33,801 nt of DNA from an uncultured Mediterranea sp. (GCA_945641355.1 CALZEQ010000039.1:1-33801), one strand, 5' to 3'. Positions 18,281 to 29,091 are shown, counted from the first letter of the stretch. The notes: generated by a model not told the origin, from the sequence alone. Program-made: numbers and translations.

Positions 18281-18332
18281 ATTGCGTGCAAATATACGGT
18301 TTTTATTCCATTTTCGTATATCTGCACGCAAT
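18281..18332. promoter_or_regulatory. 18-bp inverted repeat overlapping the guaB promoter
   Basis: The arms ATTGCGTGCAAATATACG (18281-18298) and CGTATATCTGCACGCAAT (18315-18332) match at 17 of 18 positions across a 16-base spacer. The minus-strand -7 box of guaB, TATATTTG (18289-18296), lies inside one arm. The mirror position in the other arm is TATATCTG. The symmetry suggests an operator for a dimeric regulator or paired promoters. It could also act as a 3' hairpin of the recQ mRNA, whose stop is at 18353. Confidence 0.6.
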
Positions 18333-18352
18333 ATTTTTTTGTTTGTGGAGGG

Positions 18353-20539
18353 TTAGTTCGCCATTTCAGAGATGAACTTGATGCGTACCAGGCGGATTTC
18401 TTCTTCCGTAAAGTCATCTCCCAGCTCGTCCATTGCATCGTCGATGTCGTCGGTCGTCGACTCTTTGAAGTAGTCATAGATGTCAAGCATGTGGTCTTCG
18501 TCCATGATATCCTCCAGGAAATAGTCTATGTTCAGCTTGGTGCCAGAGTAGACGATGGCTTCAATCTCGTCCAGCAGTTCTTCGAACTCGATACCTTTCG
18601 ACAGGGCGATGTCGTCCAATGCCACTTTGCGGTCGATGGCCTGGATGATGGCCACCTTCATCTTTGATTTGTTGGCTACCGTGCGCACCCTCAGGTCTTC
18701 GGGGCGTTCAATCTCGTTCTCCTCGCAATGGCGCTTGATGAGCTTGCAGAACTCTTCGCCATATCGCTTGGCCTTGCCGGCTCCCACACCCGGTATGTTC
18801 TGCAATTCCTCCAGCGTGATGGGATAGATGGTGGCCATTGCCTCCAGCGAGGGGTCCTGGAAGATGACGTAGGGAGGAACCTCCAGCTTCTTGGAGAGTT
18901 TCTTGCGGAGGTCTTTCAGCATGGAGTAGAGGGCAGGGTCGACAGCACAGGCACCGCCTCCACGTGCCGGAGCCTCCTCTTCTATCTCATCAAAATCGGT
19001 ATCTTCCACAATCTTGAACGACTTCGGATGTTTCAGGAACTTCTTGCCTTCATCCGTCACTTTCAGCAGTCCGTAGTTCTCTACATCCTTGCTCAGATAG
19101 CCGGCAATCAAGGCCTGGCGGATGACAGCGTTCCAGGTGCGGTCTTCTTCGCCCATGCCCGATCCGAAGATTTCCAGGTCTTCGTGCAGGTGTGCCTGCA
19201 CTTCTGAAGTCTCTTTGCCTTGTATGACATCTATGATATAGTCTGCCTTGAAATTCTCTTTCACCGCCAGAATCGCTTCGATGACGGTGCACAATAATTC
19301 TTGAGCTTCCACTTGTTTCTTTGGATTTAAACAGTTGTCACAATTTCCACAATTGTCCTCCGTATACTCTTCGCCAAAATAGTGCAGCAGTGTCTTTCGG
19401 CGGCACACGGATGACTCGGCGTATGCAGCAGTCTCCAACAGGAGCTGCTTGCCGATTTCCTGTTCTGCCACAGGTTTGCCCTGCATGAATTTTTCCAGCT
19501 TCTGCAGGTCTTTGTTTGTATAGAATGTAATGCACTGTCCTTCCCCTCCATCTCGTCCGGCACGTCCTGTCTCCTGATAGTATCCTTCCAGGCTCTTGGG
19601 GATGTCGTAGTGGATGACGTATCGCACATCCGGCTTGTCGATACCCATGCCGAAGGCGATGGTAGCCACGATTACATCAATCTTTTCCATCAGGAAGTCG
19701 TCTTGGTTTTGGGTACGGGTGGCCGAATCCATTCCTGCATGATAGGCGCGGGCGTTGATGCCGTTTGCTTGCAGTATTTCGGCCAGCTCTTCTACTTTCT
19801 TGCGGCTGAGGCAATAGATGATGCCCGATTTCTCCGGATTGTTCTTGATGAACTTGATGATGTCTTTATCTACATTGTTCGTTTTGGGACGTACTTCGTA
19901 ATAGAGGTTGGGACGGTTGAAGGACGACTTGAACACCTTGGCTTCTATCATACCCAGGTTCTTCTGGATATCGTGCTGCACCTTTGGTGTGGCCGTAGCT
20001 GTCAATGCGATGAGCGGAGCTTTTCCGATTTCGTTGATAATGGGTCGTATGCGTCGGTATTCCGGGCGGAAGTCGTGTCCCCACTCTGAGATGCAGTGGG
20101 CCTCGTCTACCGCGTAGAACGAAATCTTCACCGTCTTCAGGAATCCTACGTATTCCTCCTTGGTCAGTGACTCTGGGGCAACATAAAGGAGTTTTGTCTT
20201 TCCGTTGACGATGTCGCTTTTCACCTGGTCGATTGCGCTTTTGTTGAGAGAGGAGTTGATGAAGTGTGCGATGCCGTCTTCTTCACTGAAGTTGCGCATT
20301 GCATCGACTTGGTTCTTCATCAAGGCGATTAGCGGAGAGATAACAATAGCTGTTCCCTCCATCAACAGAGATGGTAATTGGTAACACAGCGATTTTCCAC
20401 CTCCGGTAGGCATCAATACAAAGGTGTCGTTCCCATCCAACAGGTTTTGGATGATTGCTTCCTGATTTCCTTTAAAGGTGTCAAAACCGAAATATCTCTT
20501 CAGCTCTTCTGTCAAGTTAATCTTCTTCTTCCCAGCCAT
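18353..20539 (-). CDS. recQ: ATP-dependent DNA helicase RecQ
   Basis: A 728-residue 3'-5' DNA helicase for recombination and repair. Walker A is TGGGKS (45-50) and motif II is DEAH (145-148). Motif VI lies in the QETGRAGRDG stretch. The Zn-binding RQC part has four Cys (CRRKTLLHYFGEEY, then CGNCDNC). The winged helix follows, then an HRDC domain (PPYVIFQDPSLEAMA, IPGVGAGKAKRYGEEF). It is ~120 residues longer than the E. coli enzyme because of an acidic C-terminal extension (FEELLDEIEAIVYSG to the end) resembling a second helical module. It is transcribed from its own promoter after clpX. Confidence 0.95.
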   Translation of the reverse strand: MAGKKKINLTEELKRYFGFDTFKGNQEAIIQNLLDGNDTFVLMPTGGGKSLCYQLPSLLMEGTAIVISPLIALMKNQVDAMRNFSEEDGIAHFINSSLNKSAIDQVKSDIVNGKTKLLYVAPESLTKEEYVGFLKTVKISFYAVDEAHCISEWGHDFRPEYRRIRPIINEIGKAPLIALTATATPKVQHDIQKNLGMIEAKVFKSSFNRPNLYYEVRPKTNNVDKDIIKFIKNNPEKSGIIYCLSRKKVEELAEILQANGINARAYHAGMDSATRTQNQDDFLMEKIDVIVATIAFGMGIDKPDVRYVIHYDIPKSLEGYYQETGRAGRDGGEGQCITFYTNKDLQKLEKFMQGKPVAEQEIGKQLLLETAAYAESSVCRRKTLLHYFGEEYTEDNCGNCDNCLNPKKQVEAQELLCTVIEAILAVKENFKADYIIDVIQGKETSEVQAHLHEDLEIFGSGMGEEDRTWNAVIRQALIAGYLSKDVENYGLLKVTDEGKKFLKHPKSFKIVEDTDFDEIEEEAPARGGGACAVDPALYSMLKDLRKKLSKKLEVPPYVIFQDPSLEAMATIYPITLEELQNIPGVGAGKAKRYGEEFCKLIKRHCEENEIERPEDLRVRTVANKSKMKVAIIQAIDRKVALDDIALSKGIEFEELLDEIEAIVYSGTKLNIDYFLEDIMDEDHMLDIYDYFKESTTDDIDDAMDELGDDFTEEEIRLVRIKFISEMAN

Positions 20540-20619
20540 GGTTCAAATAGGTAGTTGTTTTTAGGTTTCATTAAGGTGTGCTACAAGCACATTTCATCTC
20601 TCTTAACTAAGATTCCTAA

Positions 20620-20650
20620 CAAAGTTATAAACAACTTCTCAAATTCCAAG
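20620..20650 (-). promoter_or_regulatory. recQ promoter
   Basis: On the minus strand, CTTG (20650-20647), a 19-base spacer and TAACTTTG (20627-20620) match the Bacteroides pattern with one -33 mismatch. The leader is about 75 bases. The rest of the clpX-recQ gap is AT-rich without another clear signal. Confidence 0.6.
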
Positions 20651-20718
20651 CATAATCGGCCTATTATTTTTCATGAAAAAATGAAAAAAGTATTCCGCCT
20701 ATTCGCTACGTGCTGATT

Positions 20719-21960
20719 TTAAGAGTTTTGCATTCTTGCGATATTTGCCTTCTCCATCTGCTTTTTGGCATAGTCCAGTGTGACCACGTACTTGTCCTTG
20801 TTTTCAGAGGGAAGTTCGAACATGACATCCATCATGATGGTCTCTACGATGGAGCGCAAGCCGCGTGCCCCCAGCTTGTATTCGATGGCCTTGTCCACGA
20901 TGTACTCGAATACCTCTTCGTCGAATGTCAGAGCCACATGGTCCATCTCGAACAGCTTCACGTACTGCTTGATGATAGAGTTCTTGGGCTCGGTCAGGAT
21001 GGATCGCAGCGCAGCTCTATCCAGCGGGTTCAGGTATGTCAGCACAGGCATACGTCCTATGATTTCTGGAATCAGTCCGAATGCTTTCAGGTCTTGCGGT
21101 GCAATGTATTGTATCAGGTTCTCCTTGTCGATGGTAGCTGTATTGCGCACGGCGTTGTAGCCCACCACGTGGGTGTTCAGGCGCTGGGCAATCTTCTTTT
21201 CGATACCGTCGAAGGCACCGCCGCAGATGAACAGGATGTTCTTGGTGTTGACAGGAATCATCTTCTGGTCGGGGTGCTTGCGTCCGCCCTGTGGCGGTAC
21301 GTTCACGACGGAGCCTTCCAGCAGTTTCAGCAGACCTTGCTGGACACCCTCGCCGCTCACGTCGCGCGTGATGGAGGGGTTGTCGCCCTTGCGGGCTATC
21401 TTGTCGATTTCGTCAATGAAGACAATGCCTTTCTCGGCTTGGGCTACGTTGTAGTCGGCTACCTGCAGCAGGCGGGTCAGGATGCTCTCGATGTCTTCAC
21501 CCACATAGCCGGCTTCGGTCAGCACCGTGGCATCTACAATGGTGAAGGGTACGTGGAGCAGCTTGGCGATGGTGCGTGCCAGCAGCGTCTTGCCGGTGCC
21601 GGTCCGTCCCACCATGATGATGTTCGATTTCTCTATTTCCACATCGTCTCCCTTGTCGCTCTGCAGCAGCCGCTTATAGTGGTTGTACACAGACACGGAG
21701 AGGTATCGCTTGGCGTCGTCCTGGCCGATGACGTATTGGTCCAGGAAGCGTTTGATGTCTTGCGGCTTCGGCAGCTCGTCCAGGTTCAACTGGGTATCCG
21801 AAAGGGCTTGCTTGAATGTTTGCTGCACAATCTCGTAGGCCTGGCTGGCGCATTCGTTGCAGATGAATCCGTCTACTCCCGAGATGAGGAGTTGCACCTC
21901 GTCTCTGCTTCTTCTGCAGAAGCTGCATCTGTCTTTGCTCTTTCTATTCGTTTCAGCCAT
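20719..21960 (-). CDS. clpX: ATP-dependent Clp protease ATP-binding subunit ClpX
   Basis: A 413-residue AAA+ unfoldase that recognises substrates and feeds them to ClpP. The N-terminal C4 zinc-binding domain has Cys12, Cys15, Cys34 and Cys37. Walker A is GRTGTGKT (118-125; usual form GPTGSGKT). Walker B is [11 protein letters not shown], followed by the pore loop and sensor regions ([26 protein letters not shown]). The C-terminal part shows [10 protein letters not shown]. It starts two bases after the clpP stop codon, so the two are translationally linked. Confidence 0.97.
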   Translation of the reverse strand: MAETNRKSKDRCSFCRRSRDEVQLLISGVDGFICNECASQAYEIVQQTFKQALSDTQLNLDELPKPQDIKRFLDQYVIGQDDAKRYLSVSVYNHYKRLLQSDKGDDVEIEKSNIIMVGRTGTGKTLLARTIAKLLHVPFTIVDATVLTEAGYVGEDIESILTRLLQVADYNVAQAEKGIVFIDEIDKIARKGDNPSITRDVSGEGVQQGLLKLLEGSVVNVPPQGGRKHPDQKMIPVNTKNILFICGGAFDGIEKKIAQRLNTHVVGYNAVRNTATIDKENLIQYIAPQDLKAFGLIPEIIGRMPVLTYLNPLDRAALRSILTEPKNSIIKQYVKLFEMDHVALTFDEEVFEYIVDKAIEYKLGARGLRSIVETIMMDVMFELPSENKDKYVVTLDYAKKQMEKANIARMQNS

Positions 21961-21962
21961 AA

Positions 21963-22625
21963 TTATTTCTTCGTCAGTACTTCGTCAACCATACCATACT
22001 CTTTTGCCTCTTGGGCGGTCATCCAATAGTCGCGGTCGGAGTCGGCCCACACCTTGTCGAATGGCGTGTGCGAGTGGTCGGCAATGATGGTATAGAGTTC
22101 TTTCTTCATTTTCATGATTTCGCGTGCGGTGATTTCGATGTCCGATGCCTGGCCTTGTGCGCCTCCCAGAGGCTGATGAATCATGACGCGCGAGTGTGGC
22201 AGTGCCGAACGCTTGCCTTCAGTGCCGGCTACCAGCAGGACGGCTGCCATACTGGCTGCCATGCCTGTACAGATGGTGGTGACATCGCTGCTGATGAACT
22301 GCATGGTGTCGTAGATGCCCAGGCCGGCATAGACCGATCCGCCCGGCGAATTGATATAGATGGAGATGTCCTTGCCCGGCTCTACTGAGTCCAGGTAAAG
22401 CAGCTGTGCCTGCAGGGTGTTGGCTGTATAGTCATCAATCTGTGTGCCCAGAAAGATGATGCGGTCCATCATCAAGCGCGAGAAGACGTCCAGCTGTGTT
22501 ACGTTGAGCTGACGCTCTTCCAGAATATATGGATTCAGGTATCCGGCTTGCGATTTGATGACATCATCCAGTACCAGACTGTTCATGCCCAGATGTTGGG
22601 TTGCATATTTTCTAAAATCATCCAT
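21963..22625 (-). CDS. clpP: ATP-dependent Clp protease proteolytic subunit
   Basis: A 220-residue serine peptidase forming the ClpP chamber. The catalytic triad is Ser125 (in GMAASMAA), His150 (MIHQPLGG) and Asp199, with the spacings (25 and 49) of the E. coli enzyme. The oxyanion-side NSPGGSV is at 92-98. I chose ATG 22625 (MDDFRKYATQHLG). The 30 upstream in-frame codons give a basic, non-homologous stretch spanning probable leader sequence. It lies downstream of tig, separated by a terminator hairpin, and upstream of clpX. Confidence 0.96.
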   Translation of the reverse strand: MDDFRKYATQHLGMNSLVLDDVIKSQAGYLNPYILEERQLNVTQLDVFSRLMMDRIIFLGTQIDDYTANTLQAQLLYLDSVEPGKDISIYINSPGGSVYAGLGIYDTMQFISSDVTTICTGMAASMAAVLLVAGTEGKRSALPHSRVMIHQPLGGAQGQASDIEITAREIMKMKKELYTIIADHSHTPFDKVWADSDRDYWMTAQEAKEYGMVDEVLTKK

Positions 22626-22753
22626 TATGTATAGAATTTTTTTTGAGTTTTGTATTCTGTTTTGTTCAGCGTATGGTTCCCTTTCCTTTTTGGGGAAACC
22701 CGCTCTCCTTCTCATCGGGAGAATGAGGCTGCAAAGAAACGAAAAAGAAAAGA

Positions 22754-22800
22754 GAGCACAAAAAAAACACAGGGTTATCCGACGATAACTCTGTGTTTTT
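22754..22800 (-). terminator. Intrinsic terminator after tig
   Basis: On the minus strand a strong hairpin, ACACAG-R-GTTAT paired with ATAAC-C-CTGTGT around a short loop, is followed by a run of T (complement of the A-run 22761-22767). It lies about 75 bases past the tig stop. It would separate tig from clpPX unless read through, so clpP may have its own weak promoter further on (TTTCTTTG-like sequence near 22735). Confidence 0.8.
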
Positions 22801-22873
22801 CTATGATAATTCGGTTCCTTCGGGCGGTTGTTCTGCGAAAAGAATGCCGCTGTATGAAACGGAAGTGACCGGT

Positions 22874-24229
22874 TTATGCAAACATTTTGTTGAATTCTTC
22901 CATCGATACGCTCTTGTGTTCCAGCGTAACCTGTCCCTTCAATGCGGCAGCCAGCTTGGTCTCTACGGCGCGGTTTACCAGTCCTTCGACGCTCTCTTTC
23001 TTCTTCAGCATCTCTTTGGAGTAGTTCTCCAGCAGCTCTTCGGGTACATTCATCATGCCGTATTGGGCGAACTGGGCACGGGTGACCTCCTTGGCCATGC
23101 GGGTGATGTCTTCCTGCTCCACTTTGATTTCGTTTGCCTTTACCAGCTGCTCCTTAATCAGGTGCCAGGTCAGTTCCTCGATGCTCTTGTCATAGTTTTC
23201 CTCAACGAATTTCTCGTCCTTATCAGGGTTGTTCAGGCGCATCACACGTTTCAGCAGTGCGTCGGGGAATTCCAGCTTGCCCACCTTCTCCATCAGCATC
23301 TTGCGGGCATCGAGCAGGAACTTGTAGTCGCTGTCTGCACTCAGCTGGGCGGCGATGCTCTCCTTGATTTTGCCACGGAACTCTTCCTCGCTCTTGACGT
23401 TGCCTTCGCCGAATACTTGGTCGAAGATTTCCTGGTTCAGTTCGCCAGGAGTGAATCGGGTGATTTCAGTCACCTGATAGCTGAAGTCAGACTTCATTTC
23501 GGCTGCAGCCTCTTTCTCAATCTTCAGCAGCGAAGCCAGTTCGGCCGTATTGCCATCCCATGCGGTGTGCGGGTTGAACACGAGCACGTCGTTCACCTTG
23601 GCATTGGCAAACTTAGCCTTCTGCTCGTCGTTTTTCATGTAGGCGGGCATCATGACGGCACCCTCTACCTGTATTCCGCCCTCTTTGGTGTTTCCGTTCT
23701 CGTCCAGTTCGGCAATCAGCCCCTTCAGCATGTCGCCCTCGGCATAGGCTTCAACCGGTTGGTAGCTGCCGGTGCGTTGTGTATAGCTCTTGACCTGCTG
23801 CTCCACCATCTCGTCCGTAGTTTCGATAGTATAGTAGTCTACCTTGTCGGCGGCACTTACTGCTGCATTGAATTCGGGAGCCAGTGCGATGTCGAACAGG
23901 AATTCAAACTCCTCCATGGTGTCGAAGTCGATGGGTTGCTGTTTCTCCTCGTTCGGCAGGGGCTCGCCCAAGATGTTCACCTTATTATCTTGAATATACT
24001 TATATACAGTTTCGGACAAGAGCTTGTTTACCTCTTCTGCGATGACAGATTTTCCGTACATCTTCTTGATCAGACTCATGGGCACCATGCCTTTGCGGAA
24101 TCCCGGTATCTGTGCTTTCTGACGGAAAGTCTTCAGCGATTTGTCCACTTTTTCTTGATAGTCTGCTTTCTCCAGCTTCACGGTAAGCAGAGCGTTTACC
24201 TTGTCAATGTTTTGTAATGAAACGTTCAT
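22874..24229 (-). CDS. tig: Trigger factor
   Basis: A 451-residue ribosome-associated chaperone. The N-terminal ribosome-binding domain carries the signature GFRKG (43-47) followed by MVP. The middle region (about 150-245; GDMLKGLIAELDENG, AVMMPAYMKNDEQ) occupies the FKBP-like place, but its active-site sequence is divergent, so isomerase activity is doubtful. The C-terminal helical arms extend to residue ~445. The tig-clpP-clpX order is classic and couples folding of new chains with degradation. A consensus promoter lies just upstream. Confidence 0.95.
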   Translation of the reverse strand: MNVSLQNIDKVNALLTVKLEKADYQEKVDKSLKTFRQKAQIPGFRKGMVPMSLIKKMYGKSVIAEEVNKLLSETVYKYIQDNKVNILGEPLPNEEKQQPIDFDTMEEFEFLFDIALAPEFNAAVSAADKVDYYTIETTDEMVEQQVKSYTQRTGSYQPVEAYAEGDMLKGLIAELDENGNTKEGGIQVEGAVMMPAYMKNDEQKAKFANAKVNDVLVFNPHTAWDGNTAELASLLKIEKEAAAEMKSDFSYQVTEITRFTPGELNQEIFDQVFGEGNVKSEEEFRGKIKESIAAQLSADSDYKFLLDARKMLMEKVGKLEFPDALLKRVMRLNNPDKDEKFVEENYDKSIEELTWHLIKEQLVKANEIKVEQEDITRMAKEVTRAQFAQYGMMNVPEELLENYSKEMLKKKESVEGLVNRAVETKLAAALKGQVTLEHKSVSMEEFNKMFA

Positions 24230-24281
24230 TCTGACTATTATTTATTTGATTTATACTTTATTCCATTTATAAATGAGCCCG

Positions 24282-24312
24282 CAAAATTAGCGTTATTCTT
24301 TCAATTATCAAA
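24282..24312 (-). promoter_or_regulatory. tig promoter
   Basis: On the minus strand TTTG (24312-24309), exactly 19 bases and TAATTTTG (24289-24282) form a full consensus Bacteroides promoter. The leader to the ATG at 24229 is about 45 bases. Confidence 0.8.
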
Positions 24313-24390
24313 AAAGAGAGGCCAATTATTTCTTTTTTTTATAGCTGTTCTGAGGGCAAAAAGGGGATTGCGTGGAGCGGAGGTGACATG

Positions 24391-24426
24391 AAAAGAGGCG
24401 AAAGCCGTTGTGACTTTCACCTCTTT
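24391..24426 (-). terminator. Terminator downstream of the ferredoxin gene
   Basis: AAAGAGGTGAAAG and CTTTCGCCTCTTT (minus strand; arms 24426-24414 and 24404-24392) form a 13-bp stem with one G-T pair and a 9-base loop. It ends in CTCTTTTC. It lies about 60 bases after the ferredoxin stop. Confidence 0.6.
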
Positions 24427-24488
24427 GTTCCTTTGTGCGAGGCTCGTGAAGACGATTCGTGCCTCTGCATTTTAAGAAGGTTTTTCTA

Positions 24489-24659
24489 TCAAGCTCCCGG
24501 GTGAATTGCTTCAGAGGGGCAAACGTCTGCGCAAGTACCGCATTCAGTACATGCTTCAGGGTCAATAGAATACTTGTCACCTTCAGAGATGGCGCCTACC
24601 GGACACTCGTCAATGCAAGTTCCGCAAGCAATACAGTCGTCACTAATTACGTAAGCCAT
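24489..24659 (-). CDS. 2[4Fe-4S] ferredoxin, 56 residues
   Basis: A small electron carrier of the clostridial 8Fe-8S type. Translation from ATG 24659 gives MAYVISDDCIACGTCIDECP at the start and ends in AIHPGA before TGA. The two cluster motifs C-x2-C-x2-C-x3-C-P are complete: Cys9, 12, 15, 19 and Cys37, 40, 43, 47. The length (56) matches the family. It is a single-gene unit with its own -7 box upstream and a hairpin after it. It probably serves anaerobic oxidoreductases such as pyruvate:ferredoxin oxidoreductase, which are not in this window. Confidence 0.97.
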   Translation of the reverse strand: MAYVISDDCIACGTCIDECPVGAISEGDKYSIDPEACTECGTCADVCPSEAIHPGA

Positions 24660-24704
24660 TTTTCTTCAATTTTTAAATTATTATTAGTACACTAATTTGT
24701 GTCA

Positions 24705-24712
24705 CAAAAGTA
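24705..24712 (-). promoter_or_regulatory. -7 box of the ferredoxin gene
   Basis: TACTTTTG on the minus strand matches TAnnTTTG. No TTTG is seen at the -33 position. The leader is about 40 bases and very AT-rich. Confidence 0.55.
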
Positions 24713-24840
24713 ACGGTTTTCTTCATTCGTTGTTAATAAAGGATGAGAAAAACTCATAATTTGTATGCATTCTAAATAATTTCGGGCGTTAGACTTGCAA
24801 TACTTGGGCTGAATAATGCCTGCCTTCTATACGCTTCGTA

Positions 24841-26649
<1,809 letters not shown>

Positions 26650-26706
26650 AAGCGGTAGCGTTGTTAGGTAGCATCCCCCCTCCATTGCCGGCAGGGAACG
26701 TTTTTG

Positions 26707-26737
26707 CAAAGATAGTGCAATCCGCGGGGAGAACAAA
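26707..26737 (-). promoter_or_regulatory. dnaX promoter
   Basis: On the minus strand TTTG (26737-26734), exactly 19 bases and TATCTTTG (26714-26707) match the full consensus. The leader to ATG 26649 is about 50 bases. This decides the dnaX start. Confidence 0.82.
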
Positions 26738-26776
26738 ATCTGCGTGCCTGTTTTTTTTGAGCACGTGTGTGCCTGC

Positions 26777-27388
26777 TCAGATGCGGTCGGCCTCTATGTA
26801 CCCGTGCATCACGGCATAGATGGTCAGTCCCGAGACTGACTTGATGCCCAGCTTCTCGGTGATGTTCTTTCGGTGCGAGATGACGGTGGTCAGACTGATG
26901 TGCAGCTTGTCGGCAATCTCTTTGTTGATGAGTCCCTTGGCAATCAGTACGAGAACCTCGATTTCGCGTGTCGAGAGGTCGCGCGTCAACTCCCGTTCAC
27001 TGCGTCCGTCGGCCGGCGCAGGCAGGCGGTGCGGATGTTCGGCATGTCCGTGCTGGTGCAGACGCAGGATGTGCTTGACCAGCTCCTGCTCGCTGAGGCA
27101 GGTGTTCAGTGCGGGTACGGCATTCAGCTGGGGGAGCGGCTCGCCGGCGGTCAGCACGATGCTCTTGGGTCTGCGCTCTAGAAAAAAGGCGGTATGCTGG
27201 AAGTAGATGTGCGAGGAGACGAAGTAGTGGGCATACATGTCGGGCGTGTCAGCCATCAGTTCGTCGAACGAGCGGAACGAACGGATGACGGCCACGGGTA
27301 TCAGCTCTTGCAGCAGGTTGCGCAGTCCCAGGCAGAGCAGCGTGTTGGGGTCGATGATGGCAATTTCGGGCATGGCGGTATCGGGCAT
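26777..27388 (-). CDS. LuxR-type regulator with degenerate receiver domain
   Basis: A 203-residue protein with response-regulator layout. The N-terminal ~115 residues follow the receiver fold (EIAIIDPNTLLCLGLRNLLQE, later KSIVLTAGEPLP). A C-terminal LuxR/NarL helix-turn-helix lies at about 138-200 (LSTREIEVLVLIAKGLINKEIADKLHISLTTVISHRKNI). One N-terminal acidic residue (Asp13) is present, but the phospho-acceptor position falls in HYFVSSHIYF, where I see Ser58/Ser59 and no Asp. It is therefore probably not controlled by ordinary phosphorylation. It starts 9 bases after the FAD oxidoreductase stop, so they form one operon. No histidine kinase is nearby. The start may be Met1 or Met6. Confidence 0.85.
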   Translation of the reverse strand: MPDTAMPEIAIIDPNTLLCLGLRNLLQELIPVAVIRSFRSFDELMADTPDMYAHYFVSSHIYFQHTAFFLERRPKSIVLTAGEPLPQLNAVPALNTCLSEQELVKHILRLHQHGHAEHPHRLPAPADGRSERELTRDLSTREIEVLVLIAKGLINKEIADKLHISLTTVISHRKNITEKLGIKSVSGLTIYAVMHGYIEADRI

Positions 27389-27397
27389 ATGGCTGGG

Positions 27398-28966
27398 TTA
27401 GTCGTGATGGGCATTGACGTAGTCGCGGGCCGCTTCGGCGCAACGTTCGCCGTCGATGGCGGCCGATACGATGCCTCCGGCATATCCTGCCCCTTCGCCA
27501 CAGGGAAAGAGACCTTGCAGGCGGACGTGCTGCAGTGTCTCTCTGTCCCGCACGATGCGTACGGGGGCCGAGGTGCGTGTCTCCACGCCTATCATCACGG
27601 CTTCGTTGGTCAGAAATCCATGGCTGGTCCGTCCGAACTGCTGGAAGCCGCGGCTCAGGCGGTCGGTGATGAATGCGGGCATCCAGAAGTGGAGCGGCGA
27701 TGAAATCAGCCCTGGAGCATACGAACTCTCGGGCAAGTCGTAACTCAACTTCCTGCGTGTGAAGTCTACCATGCGCTGGGCAGGTGCCGTCTGCTTGCGG
27801 TTGCCCTGCTGCCAGCACAGCCGTTCCAGCTCTTCTTGAAAGCACAGCATCTTCAGCGTGTCGTCCCCTTCCGCTGCAGGCACGTCTTCGGGCCGCAGTT
27901 CCACCACCATGCCGCTGTTGCTCCATCGGGAGCCTCGGTTGCTGGGGCTCATGCCGTTGACCACAATCTGCTCCGGCCCGCTGGCTGCAGGTACTACAAA
28001 TCCGCCGGGGCACATGCAGAAGCTGTACACGCCCCGTCCGTCCACTTGCGTCACCATGCTGTACTCTGCGGCCGGCAGGAAGGCTCCGCGCCCCGTCTTG
28101 TTGTGATACTGGATGCGGTCAATCAGTGCGGCGGGATGCTCCAGGCGCACCCCCACGGCGATGCCTTTCGCTTCCGTTTCCACTCCGTTGGCGGCCAGCC
28201 ATCGGTACACGTCGCGGGCGGAGTGGCCTGTAGCCAATATCACGGGTCCGATGAAGTGTTCGCCCGTGTTTGTCGCGATGCCTTGCACGCGGTCTCCCTT
28301 GCAGAGCAGCGACTCCATGCGTGTGCAGAAGTGTACCTCGCCGCCACATTGCAAGATGGTGTTGCGCATGTGCTCGATGACCCGCGGCAGTTTGTCCGTC
28401 CCGATGTGCGGGTGGGCATCTACCAGAATGGAGGTAGAGGCACCGTGCTGGCAGAACACTTGCAGAATCTTCTCCACGTTGCCCCGCTTCTTGCTGCGCG
28501 TGTAGAGTTTGCCGTCCGAGTAGGCACCCGCCCCTCCTTCACCAAAGCTGTAGTTCGACTCGGCATCCACGCTTTGCGTCCGGCTGATTTGTGCCAGGTC
28601 TTTCTTCCGTTCGTGTACATCTTTCCCGCGCTCTACCACCACGGGGCGCAGTCCCAGTTCAATCAGCCGCAAGGCGGCAAACAGTCCGCCGGGACCGGCA
28701 CCTACCACAATCACCTGCGGCCTTCCCTCCACGCTATTATATATAATAGGTGTGAATTCCTCTTTGTCGGGAATCTCGTTCACGTAGGCCCGTAGGGTCA
28801 GGTTGACGTAGATGGTGCGCTGGCGTGCGTCGATGCTTCGCTTCAGGATGCGTATGGCGTTGAGGCTCCGTGCCTCCAACCCCTTTTCATTGACGAGGTA
28901 GGCCTTCAGCTGTTGCTCGCTGGCCGCTATTTCGGGAATGACCCTTAACTGGTACTCTTGTATCAT
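27398..28966 (-). CDS. FAD-dependent oxidoreductase, COG2509-like
   Basis: A 522-residue flavoprotein of a widespread but poorly characterised family of FAD-dependent dehydrogenases. An N-terminal ~75-residue module (RVIPEIAASEQQLKAYLVNEKGL, LKRSIDARQRTIYVNL) precedes the FAD-binding fold with GAGPGG at 89-94 and VVVERGKDVHERK. Further conserved pieces are NYSFGEGGAGAYSDGKLYTR, ATGHSARDVY, YSFCMCPGGFVVPA and the C-terminal LFPCGEGAGYAGGIVSAAIDG, which closes the FAD site. It is cytoplasmic with no signal peptide. The substrate is unknown. It is first in an operon with a LuxR-type regulator and divergent from carB. Confidence 0.88.
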   Translation of the reverse strand: MIQEYQLRVIPEIAASEQQLKAYLVNEKGLEARSLNAIRILKRSIDARQRTIYVNLTLRAYVNEIPDKEEFTPIIYNSVEGRPQVIVVGAGPGGLFAALRLIELGLRPVVVERGKDVHERKKDLAQISRTQSVDAESNYSFGEGGAGAYSDGKLYTRSKKRGNVEKILQVFCQHGASTSILVDAHPHIGTDKLPRVIEHMRNTILQCGGEVHFCTRMESLLCKGDRVQGIATNTGEHFIGPVILATGHSARDVYRWLAANGVETEAKGIAVGVRLEHPAALIDRIQYHNKTGRGAFLPAAEYSMVTQVDGRGVYSFCMCPGGFVVPAASGPEQIVVNGMSPSNRGSRWSNSGMVVELRPEDVPAAEGDDTLKMLCFQEELERLCWQQGNRKQTAPAQRMVDFTRRKLSYDLPESSYAPGLISSPLHFWMPAFITDRLSRGFQQFGRTSHGFLTNEAVMIGVETRTSAPVRIVRDRETLQHVRLQGLFPCGEGAGYAGGIVSAAIDGERCAEAARDYVNAHHD

Positions 28967-29091
28967 GACGAATGCTTTTGGTTTGTCCCCCTTGTGGGAG
29001 TGCGAAATGTGCAGTCTGTTGCTATCGGGGCGTAAAGGTAGTGATTTATCAGAGCGATGGCAAGCAGCCTCTCTCTTTTTTGCTCATTTTC

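Noticed and set aside
20710..22029. 439-codon frame on the plus strand over clpX
   Set aside because: Antisense shadow of clpX, without domain features or promoter context.
22793..24217. 474-codon plus-strand frame over tig
   Set aside because: Antisense shadow of trigger factor; the Leu/His/Gln-rich translation is typical of reverse-complement reading.
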